Below, in pieces: positions 1 through 5,698 of a stretch of 5,698 nucleotides of DNA. The DNA is from Chloroflexota bacterium (GTDB lineage: Bacteria > Chloroflexota > UBA5177 > JANWHV01), in NCBI GenBank assembly GCA_025450255.1, contig JANWHV010000117.1, positions 1 to 5,698 of the forward strand, read 5' to 3'. How positions within the stretch are numbered: position 1 is the first letter of the stretch; each line of letters begins with the position of its first letter. The notes under the pieces were generated by a model. The model saw only the letters and a list, made by a program, of their open reading frames with translations, had not been told where the DNA came from and made no database searches. Position numbers and translations under genes: made by a program.

Positions 1-1292
1 TAGTAGACCAATCCGGCTACAGGCTGCCACACCATCTGCTCACGCAGGCCCTGGCCGTGCAAACGCCCGAGGCACGCGCGGCGGTATTGCCCGTGTTAGG
101 CGCGCGCGGGCACTGGCTCGCGCAATTCAACCCGGCATGGCACTGGGCCGCGAGCCCCGCCGGCGCCGCGCCCGTGGACCCCGAGGCGGCCTGGTACGAG
201 GGTACGGCGGCTCAGCGCCTCGCCGCGCTCCAGCAAACGCGGGGCGTCAGGCCCGACGCGGCGCGCGAGTGGCTCGCCGCGACCTGGAACAGCGAGAAGG
301 CCGACTTCAGATATGAGTTGCTCGGCGTGCTCGCGTCGGAGCTATCGCCGGACGACGAGCCGTTTCTAGACGGGGCGCTGCGCGATCGGAGCGACAAGGT
401 GCGGGAACGCGCCGCCGATTTGTTGCTGCGGCTTCCCGGCTCCGCGCTGTTCACACGCCTGATCGCCGCCGGCGACGCCTGTCTCTCGTATACGCCTCCA
501 CTTGAGGGGATACGCGGCATGGCGCGGATCTTCGGCGAGGGACGGCGGCAAGGAAAGATCGAGGTGCTATTGCCGGAGGAGGGCAATGTCGCGTGGGGAC
601 AAATCGGCATATTTGAGCGCCCCAAGGACGACGCCTCGGCCGGAAAACGCTCCTGGTACCTGGCGAGAATGCTGTCCCTGATCCCGCCGAGCCACTGGTG
701 CGACCGCTTCGGCGCCGGACCCGACCAGTTGATCGCGGCGGCGGCGACCGAATGGGCCCAGACCCTGATCGAGTCATGGACACGGGCCGCGATTCGCCAC
801 GGCGCGTCAGAGTGGATCACGGTGCTCTGGCAATGGTGGTCCGCGCAAGCCGAGATCGGCGACACGCAACAGGGCATACCTGGGGAGATGGGCGCCTTGT
901 TCCGAGCGCTGCCGCGCGGTGCGGCGGAAGCGGAGATCGTGCGGCTCTTCAAGCGCGATGAGGCACAAGCAATGCGGATTGCCGTAGGTCTCATACCGAT
1001 GCTGCTCGATCCCTGGGGCGCGGCGGTGGGAAACGCCTACATCGAGATGCTGAAGCGCGTGGTCAGCCAATTGTCGCGCGGCGCCAAAACGACTGAAGAG
1101 GGCTGGCTGTCCGACGTTCTTGGCTCGGTTGGCATCGCCGCGCGTCGCTTGCATCCCGACTCATGGCATCGCGTACCGACTAGTTGGGATCTGCCCGATG
1201 ATCCGTCAACGCAACAATGGCGGCGGCGCCTGGAGATACTGTCGGAGTTTGTCTACCTCCGGCGCTACATCCGAAACGCGCTCGCCCCATGA
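1..1292 (+). CDS. DUF5691 family protein, HEAT-like (5' end outside window)
   Basis: C-terminal part (about 430 residues) of a DUF5691 protein. The biochemical role is unknown; the family is encoded next to MoxR ATPase/VWA/DUF5682 genes. Family hallmarks seen: RLPHHLL and VLGARGHWLAQFNP near the left edge, then YEGTAAQRLAALQ, the EWLAATWNSEKADFRYELL segment, and SPDDEPFLDGALRDRS followed by VRERAADLLLRLPGSAL. The last two form a HEAT-like helical pair at about 340-480. A Trp-rich helical half follows (HWCDRFG, WITVLWQWW) and the protein ends in a basic helix. No signal peptide or membrane segment is visible in this part, so it is probably cytoplasmic. A GTG at 57 could be read as a start, but the frame is open back to position 1 and the residues before 57 already match the family, so the true start lies upstream. 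The stop is TGA at 1290-1292, 43 nt before the ATPase start. Inferred role: scaffold or adaptor. Family call is firm, function is not. Confidence 0.9.
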   Translation, partial: VDQSGYRLPHHLLTQALAVQTPEARAAVLPVLGARGHWLAQFNPAWHWAASPAGAAPVDPEAAWYEGTAAQRLAALQQTRGVRPDAAREWLAATWNSEKADFRYELLGVLASELSPDDEPFLDGALRDRSDKVRERAADLLLRLPGSALFTRLIAAGDACLSYTPPLEGIRGMARIFGEGRRQGKIEVLLPEEGNVAWGQIGIFERPKDDASAGKRSWYLARMLSLIPPSHWCDRFGAGPDQLIAAAATEWAQTLIESWTRAAIRHGASEWITVLWQWWSAQAEIGDTQQGIPGEMGALFRALPRGAAEAEIVRLFKRDEAQAMRIAVGLIPMLLDPWGAAVGNAYIEMLKRVVSQLSRGAKTTEEGWLSDVLGSVGIAARRLHPDSWHRVPTSWDLPDDPSTQQWRRRLEILSEFVYLRRYIRNALAP

Positions 1293-1321
1293 GACCTCCC
1301 AGCCCATGTACTCAACGACGT

Positions 1322-1328
1322 AGAGGAG
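1322..1328 (+). promoter_or_regulatory. Shine-Dalgarno of the MoxR ATPase gene
   Basis: AGAGGAG lies 7 nt upstream of ATG 1336. A TTG in the same frame at 1330 would leave only 1 nt of spacing, so this site decides for ATG 1336. It sits in the only intergenic gap of the window (1293-1335), where I see no convincing promoter or hairpin. Confidence 0.8.
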
Positions 1329-1335
1329 TTTGTCC

Positions 1336-2448
1336 ATGAGCGCTACGTTCCCGATCGAGCCGGCCGCGCTCGACGCCGTGCAACGCCGGCACGCCGAGCA
1401 GCAGTTCGCCGAGGAGCTGGAGCAGTTGATCCTGGCCGACGACAAGCCTCGTCCGCCAAGCTGGGCGCTCTCGCCGTGGTCCGTTTGCACATATCTGCTT
1501 GGCGGCGCCTTGCCGAACGGCTTCATCGTGAGCGCGAAATACATCGGCAATGAGCGGCTGATACAGGGCGCCGTGGCCACGCTGGCGACGGACAGAGCGC
1601 TGCTGCTCTACGGCGTGCCCGGCACGGCGAAATCGTGGGTGAGCGAACATCTCGCCGCCGCCGTCTCCGGCACATCCACCTTGATTATCCAGGGCACGGC
1701 GGGGACCGACGAGAGCGCGATCCGCTATGGCTGGAACTATGCCCGCTTGCTGACCGAAGGTCCGTCGCCCGCCGCGCTGGTGGTAAGCCCGATGATGCAC
1801 GCCATGCAGCATGGCAAAATCTGCCGCATTGAGGAGTTGACCCGCATCTCCGCCGAGGTGCAGGACACGCTAATCACCATCCTCTCCGAAAAGACGTTGC
1901 CGGTGCCCGAGCTGAACATGGAGGTGCAGGCGCGGAAGGGCTTTAACGTGGTCGCCACCGCCAACAACCGCGACAAAGGTGTCAACGAGTTATCCAGCGC
2001 CCTGATGCGCCGCTTCAATACCGTGATCCTGCCCGTCCCCGAAACATTCGAGCAGGAAGTGCAAATAGTCGAGCAGCGATCGGCGGCGCTTGGACGCGCG
2101 CTTGAGCTGCCGGCCGAGGCGCCGGCGCTGGCGGAGATACGGCGCGTGGTCACCGTCTTCCGGGAGTTGCGCGACGGCGTCACCGGCGACGGGAAGACCA
2201 AGCTCAAGTCGCCCGGCGGCACGCTCTCACCGGCAGAGGTTATCTCCGTAATCAACAACGGCATGGCCATGTCCGTGTTCTACGGCGACGGCGTGATGCG
2301 CGCGGGCGATCTGGCGGCCGGGCTCACCGGCGCCATCGTGAAGGATCCGGTGCAGGATCTGATCGTCTGGAAAGAGTATCTGCAAACGGTCGTGAAGGAG
2401 CGTGACGGCTGGAAGGACTTCTATCGCGCCTGTCACGAGGTGTTGTGA
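1336..2448 (+). CDS. MoxR-type AAA+ ATPase, YehL subfamily
   Basis: A 370-residue cytoplasmic AAA+ ATPase of the MoxR class, closest in motif wording to E. coli YehL. MoxR ATPases act as chaperone-like remodelling motors, usually paired with a VWA protein; one is encoded two genes downstream. Seen: Walker A GVPGTAKS (residues 93-100, Lys99); a family-specific stretch with GTAGTDESAIRYGWNYARLL; Walker B-position IEELTR (Glu166-Glu167, with Glu where many AAA+ proteins have Asp); ILSEKTLPVPEL; sensor 1 in VVATANNRDKG (Asn210/Asn211); and the candidate arginine finger in SSALMRRFN (Arg225/Arg226). The C-terminal lid contains SPGGTLSPAEVISVINNG. The first 90 residues form a helical N-terminal extension. 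Length fits the subfamily. ATG 1336 is chosen over TTG 1330 because of Shine-Dalgarno spacing. The stop codon overlaps the next start (GTGA). Family assignment is secure; the substrate is unknown. Confidence 0.95.
   Translation: MSATFPIEPAALDAVQRRHAEQQFAEELEQLILADDKPRPPSWALSPWSVCTYLLGGALPNGFIVSAKYIGNERLIQGAVATLATDRALLLYGVPGTAKSWVSEHLAAAVSGTSTLIIQGTAGTDESAIRYGWNYARLLTEGPSPAALVVSPMMHAMQHGKICRIEELTRISAEVQDTLITILSEKTLPVPELNMEVQARKGFNVVATANNRDKGVNELSSALMRRFNTVILPVPETFEQEVQIVEQRSAALGRALELPAEAPALAEIRRVVTVFRELRDGVTGDGKTKLKSPGGTLSPAEVISVINNGMAMSVFYGDGVMRAGDLAAGLTGAIVKDPVQDLIVWKEYLQTVVKERDGWKDFYRACHEVL
2437..2442 (+). promoter_or_regulatory. Weak Shine-Dalgarno before the DUF5682 gene
   Basis: GAGGTG inside the last codons of the ATPase gene lies just before GTG 2445. 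GAGG to GTG leaves 4 nt. The GTG overlaps the ATPase TGA in a GTGA quartet, so initiation probably depends largely on ribosomes finishing the ATPase (translational coupling). Confidence 0.5.
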
Positions 2449-4793
2449 AACGCGATAGTCAAGTCACGGTATTCGGCATCCGCCATCATGGGCCAGGCTG
2501 CGCGCGCAGCTTGCGCGCCGCCCTGCGAGCGCTGGCCCCGGATATCGTGCTGGTCGAGGGCCCGCCCGACGCCCAGGACGTGCTGCCACTGATCGTGCGC
2601 GAGATGATGCAGCCTCCGGTTGCCCTGCTCATTTACATGCCTGATCGGCCGCAACAGGCGGCGTATTATCCATTCACGGTGTTTTCGCCCGAATGGCAGG
2701 CGCTCCGGTTCTCCTTTGAGCGCGACATCCCAGCCCGCTTCATGGATCTGCCGCAGGCCATGCAAATGAACGGACCGAAGTCGCCCGCCTCTGAAGGAAG
2801 CGCGCCCCCGCCGCTGGACCGCGAATCGGCGCCCAGTCGGCGAATAGAGGCGCCGCCGGAGACGGAGGGAGAGCCCAACGCCGAGCAGGATGATGCCGGT
2901 AGCAATCATTTGCTACACGATGACCCCATCGGGGTGCTGGCCAAACTGGCCGGTTATCAGGACCGCGAGCTATGGTGGGAACACCAGGTCGAGCAACGGC
3001 AGGACGCCACCGGCCTGTTCGAGGCTATTCTCGAGATCATGGCTACCCTCCGCGGCGCCGCGCCGCCCGCCGATGAACGCGAAGCCCAACGCGAGGCGTA
3101 TATGCGGCAGACGATTCGCGCCGCCCAGAAGGAAGGGTTCGCGCGCATCGCGGTGGTCTGCGGCGCCTGGCACGCGCCCGTGCTGGCGTCGCCAGGCGCC
3201 GCCAAGCCGGATGCGGCGCTGCTGGCGGGACTGCCGCGCGCGACCGTTACCGCCGCCTGGATTCCCTGGACATATTCGCGGCTTGCCGCGCGCAGCGGCT
3301 ACGGCGCGGGCATTACGTCGCCGGGCTGGTACGAACATCTCTGGCAGGAGCCGGAGCGGACCGCGATCCGCTGGATCACGCACGCGGCCCGGTTGTTGCG
3401 CGAGCGCGACCTTGATGCCTCATCGGCGAGCGTGATTGAAGCGGTCCGGCTTGCCGATGCCCTCGCCGCCCTGCGCAACCTGCCGCTGCCTGGACTGGCC
3501 GAGTTGAACGAGGCGATCCTGACCGTGCTGTGCCACGGCGAGCCGGCGCCTATGAGCCTGATCCGCGATCGGCTGGAGATCGGCGATCGCCTTGGCGAGG
3601 TGCCCGACGACACTCCCGCCGTGCCGTTGCAACGCGATCTTACGGCGGCGCAACGGCGGCTCCATCTGAAACCGGCGGCGGAAATCAGGGCGCTCGACCT
3701 GGACCTGCGCACCGGCACCGATCGCGAGCGCAGCCATCTGCTGCACCGCCTGCACGTGCTCGACGTGCCATGGGGCGCGCCACAGCGGCACGCCGGCAAA
3801 ACGAGCACCTTTCACGAGCTATGGCAGTTACAATGGCGGCCGGAGTTCGCGGTCACCCTGATCGACGCCAGCCTCTGGGGGAACACGGTGGAGGCCGCCG
3901 CCACGGCGTCGATCTGCCACGCGGCGGCAGGGGCGGCGGAGTTGCCCGCCCTCAGTATCCTGCTCGACAACGCTATCCTGGCGGCGCTCCCAGCCGCCAT
4001 CCAGCAGGTTCTTGGCTGCGTACAGGCAAAGGCGGCGCTGGCCGGCGATCTGCGGCACTTGATGGACGCGCTGCCCGGCCTGGCGCGCGTAGCCCGCTAC
4101 GGCGACGTGCGCGACACGCCGGTGGACCAGGTCGTGCCGGTGATCGACGGCCTATTCGAGCGCGTGGTCACCGGGCTGGCCAACGCCTGCGCGTCCCTGG
4201 ACGACGACGCGGCTATCGCCATGGTTGAGAGTATTGGTCGCGTCGACGGCGCCGTTGGCTTGCTCGATCGTACAGAGCAGCGCCAGGAGTGGCGGGAGGC
4301 GCTGCGCACGCTCATTGGCCGCGACGGCATCCATGGGCTGGTGCGCGGCTGGGCGTGCCGCCTGCTCCTCGAAGCGCGAGCCCTCGACGACACCGAGTTA
4401 CAGACCTTGGCGCGATTGGCGCTTTCGCCGGCCAATCCGTCCGCGCAGGCCGCCGCATGGGTCGAGGGCGTGCTCCGCGGCAGCGGGCTTTTGCTGCTGC
4501 ACCAGGATGGCCTTTGGCTGGCTCTCGACCGCTGGCTGCGCGACTTGAGCGGCGATGCGTTTACGAACGCGCTGCCGTTATTGCGCCGCGCGTTTTCAGG
4601 CTTTCAAGCGCCGGAGCGCCGCCGCATGGGCGAGAAAGCGGCGCACCTGCGAGCGGGTGGTCAACGCCCTACCGCGCCGGCCGCGGCTGGGCCGGAGGTT
4701 CACGAGCAGCGGGCCGCCGCCGTACTGCCGGTGCTCGCTCAGATCCTTGGTGTTGATTGTGTGCCGCCACTGCTGGGAGGAGACGATGACTAA
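2445..4793 (+). CDS. DUF5682 family protein, YehM-like
   Basis: A 782-residue protein, close in size to E. coli YehM (about 760). Family marks: VFGIRHHGPGCARSL (residues 9-23, His14/His15) and VLVEGPPDAQ (Glu38, Asp42). Next comes a Pro/Glu/Ser-rich, probably disordered stretch (about 108-156), then LWWEHQVEQRQD (Trp177/Trp178), REAYMR (216-221), IAVVCGAWHAPVLA (His243) and IPWTYSRLAARSGYGAG (273-289) leading to SPGWYEHLW. The remainder (about 305-782) looks mostly helical and includes VLDVPWG and LIDASLWGNTVEAA. No signal peptide or membrane helix is evident. By inspection, the N-terminal His-His...Glu...GxxH layout resembles the TraB/EreA/ChaN-like fold, so a metal-dependent hydrolase or ligand-binding domain is possible; this is inference. 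GTG 2445 overlaps the ATPase stop and leaves only eight residues before the conserved core. The final codons (GGDDD) double as the ribosome-binding site and start region of the VWA gene. Its position between the ATPase and VWA genes suggests it is their client or partner. Confidence 0.92.
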   Translation: MKRDSQVTVFGIRHHGPGCARSLRAALRALAPDIVLVEGPPDAQDVLPLIVREMMQPPVALLIYMPDRPQQAAYYPFTVFSPEWQALRFSFERDIPARFMDLPQAMQMNGPKSPASEGSAPPPLDRESAPSRRIEAPPETEGEPNAEQDDAGSNHLLHDDPIGVLAKLAGYQDRELWWEHQVEQRQDATGLFEAILEIMATLRGAAPPADEREAQREAYMRQTIRAAQKEGFARIAVVCGAWHAPVLASPGAAKPDAALLAGLPRATVTAAWIPWTYSRLAARSGYGAGITSPGWYEHLWQEPERTAIRWITHAARLLRERDLDASSASVIEAVRLADALAALRNLPLPGLAELNEAILTVLCHGEPAPMSLIRDRLEIGDRLGEVPDDTPAVPLQRDLTAAQRRLHLKPAAEIRALDLDLRTGTDRERSHLLHRLHVLDVPWGAPQRHAGKTSTFHELWQLQWRPEFAVTLIDASLWGNTVEAAATASICHAAAGAAELPALSILLDNAILAALPAAIQQVLGCVQAKAALAGDLRHLMDALPGLARVARYGDVRDTPVDQVVPVIDGLFERVVTGLANACASLDDDAAIAMVESIGRVDGAVGLLDRTEQRQEWREALRTLIGRDGIHGLVRGWACRLLLEARALDDTELQTLARLALSPANPSAQAAAWVEGVLRGSGLLLLHQDGLWLALDRWLRDLSGDAFTNALPLLRRAFSGFQAPERRRMGEKAAHLRAGGQRPTAPAAAGPEVHEQRAAAVLPVLAQILGVDCVPPLLGGDDD
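4775..4782 (+). promoter_or_regulatory. Shine-Dalgarno of the VWA gene, inside the DUF5682 3' end
   Basis: GGGAGGAG, with its GGAGG core at 4776-4780, sits 5 nt before ATG 4786. It lies entirely within the coding sequence of the DUF5682 gene and supports ATG 4786 as the VWA start, giving an 8-nt overlap (ATGACTAA). Confidence 0.85.
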
Positions 4794-5698
4794 TGCCGTG
4801 AGCGCCGACACCGCCGGCAAGCCGGTGCTCGATGAAGGCGAACGCCTGCGCCGCTGGCGCTTAATACTGGGTAGCCCGGCGGCGGAGGGCCTGAGCGGTG
4901 GCATGGCGGGCGCCGGTACGGCAGCCTCGGGCGGGCTGGGCGCCGGCGACCTGGCCATGGACCGCGTGCTGGAGGCGCTCTACGACAGCGATCGCTCGGC
5001 CGGGCTTGGTAGCTCATCGCCGAACGTGGCGCGCTGGCTCGGCGACATTCGTACCTACTTTCCTTCCAGCGTCGTACGGGTGATGCAGAACGACGCGCTG
5101 CGGCGTCTGAACCTGCGCCAGATGCTGCTCGAGCCCGAGTTGCTGCGGGAGGTGGACGCCGACGTGCATCTGGTGGCGAACCTGCTCTCGCTCAGCAAGG
5201 TGATGCCGGAAAAGACCAGGGAGACGGCACGGATCGTCGTGCGGAAGGTCGTGGACGAGTTGCAGCGCAAACTGGGCGGCCGGCTCGCGCAGGCGGTCCG
5301 GGGCAGTATCAATCGCGCCGCGCGCACCAGCCGCCCACGACATGGCGAGATCGATTGGGACCGCACCATTCGCGCCAACCTCAAGCACTACCAGAGCACC
5401 CATCACACGATCATCCCGGAGCGCCTGGTCGGCCACGGACACAAGCGCGCGTCGCTCCGTGACAGCGTGCTCTGCGTCGATCAAAGCGGCTCGATGGCCG
5501 CCTCCGTCGGCTACGCCGGCGTAGTCGGCGCCGTGCTGGCGTCGCTGCGCGCGGTCAGCACGCGCATGGTTGTGTTCGATACCGCGGTAGTTGACCTGAC
5601 CGACGATCTGCAGGATCCGGTGGATCTGCTGTTCGGCGTGCAATTGGGCGGCGGAACCGACATCAACCGCGCCCTCGCCTACTGCGAGAGCCTGGTCA
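4786..5698 (+). CDS. VWA domain protein, YehP-like (3' end outside window)
   Basis: N-terminal 304 codons of a von Willebrand factor A protein; the frame has no stop before the right edge. YehP-type proteins are about 380-400 residues, so perhaps 75-100 are missing. Segments in order: ERLRRWRLILG (about 18-28); a Gly/Ala-rich loop (about 36-54); a helical region with ARWLGDIRTYFP, RLNLRQMLLEPELL and VVRKVVDELQRKLGG; then IDWDRTIRANLKHYQ and TIIPERLVG. The VWA fold follows with the metal-ion-dependent adhesion site DQSGSM (Asp232, Ser234, Ser236), the VVFDTAVVDLTD strand, and GGGTDI (Thr291, Asp292). All MIDAS positions visible here are present, so metal binding is expected. No signal peptide or membrane segment is seen, so it is probably cytoplasmic. 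The likely partner is the MoxR ATPase of the same operon, as in other MoxR-VWA pairs. The gene starts 8 nt inside the DUF5682 gene with its own strong Shine-Dalgarno. Family call is firm; cellular function is unknown. Confidence 0.93.
   Translation, partial: MTNAVSADTAGKPVLDEGERLRRWRLILGSPAAEGLSGGMAGAGTAASGGLGAGDLAMDRVLEALYDSDRSAGLGSSSPNVARWLGDIRTYFPSSVVRVMQNDALRRLNLRQMLLEPELLREVDADVHLVANLLSLSKVMPEKTRETARIVVRKVVDELQRKLGGRLAQAVRGSINRAARTSRPRHGEIDWDRTIRANLKHYQSTHHTIIPERLVGHGHKRASLRDSVLCVDQSGSMAASVGYAGVVGAVLASLRAVSTRMVVFDTAVVDLTDDLQDPVDLLFGVQLGGGTDINRALAYCESLV

Noticed and set aside
212..994. Long open frame on the - strand opposite the DUF5691 gene (260 codons)
   Set aside because: It has the Arg/Ser/Pro/Ala-rich composition typical of antisense frames in GC-rich DNA and no recognisable motif. 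The + strand frame is a clear family match.
1293..1335. Possible internal promoter or terminator in the gap between the DUF5691 and ATPase genes
   Set aside because: Only 43 nt, with no convincing -35/-10 pair and no stable hairpin with a T tract. The only clear element is the Shine-Dalgarno.
1312..1812. Open frame on the - strand opposite the start of the ATPase gene
   Set aside because: Arg/Gly/His-rich translation with no motif, lying across a well-supported AAA+ gene. It is a shadow of GC-rich codon structure.
3530..4228. 232-codon + strand frame inside the DUF5682 gene
   Set aside because: Out of frame with the conserved gene, extremely Arg/Gly/Ala-rich, and without a family pattern.
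3583..4995. Two GCGATCGC palindromes (3583-3590 and 4988-4995), as in the cyanobacterial HIP1 repeat
   Set aside because: Two copies in 5.7 kb of GC-rich coding sequence with many GATC-containing codons is not clear enrichment. It does not support a cyanobacterial origin by itself.
5014..5643. 209-codon - strand frame opposite the VWA gene
   Set aside because: It overlaps the conserved LGDIRTYFP and MIDAS coding region. The translation is His/Arg/Ala-rich without motifs.

Overview
The window is a stretch of high-GC bacterial DNA, about two-thirds G+C by eye. It is filled almost end to end by four genes on the + strand. Their order is a HEAT-like DUF5691 protein (left end cut off), a MoxR-type AAA+ ATPase of the YehL subfamily, a large DUF5682 (YehM-like) protein, and a VWA-domain protein of the YehP type (right end cut off). 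The same ATPase/DUF5682/VWA core occurs in Escherichia coli as yehL-yehM-yehP. The DUF5691-containing version is typical of GC-rich, developmentally complex or environmental bacteria such as Chloroflexota, Actinomycetota, Myxococcota and some cyanobacteria. The sequence alone does not fix the phylum. Codon usage looks uniform and no transfer signs, transposases, tRNAs, rRNAs or CRISPR repeats are visible.

Layout: positions 1-1292 hold the C-terminal part of the DUF5691 protein, whose frame is open through the left edge. A 43-nt gap with a strong Shine-Dalgarno leads into the ATPase (1336-2448). The DUF5682 gene begins inside the ATPase stop codon (GTGA overlap) and runs to 4793. The VWA gene starts 8 nt before the DUF5682 stop and runs off the right edge. 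This packing indicates one transcript with translational coupling. No promoter or terminator lies inside the window, so both probably lie outside it.

How the parts may work together: MoxR ATPases and VWA proteins commonly form remodelling or metal-insertion pairs, as in Mg-chelatase, NorQ/NorD and CbbQ/CbbO. Here the ATPase carries a full set of nucleotide-handling motifs and the VWA protein has a complete MIDAS metal site. The DUF5682 protein has paired His/Glu motifs resembling the TraB/EreA/ChaN-like fold, which makes it the best candidate for the client or catalytic component. DUF5691, with HEAT-like repeats, would be a scaffold or adaptor. The biochemical function of this system is not established as far as I know. 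A role in stress response or biological conflict is possible but is inference.
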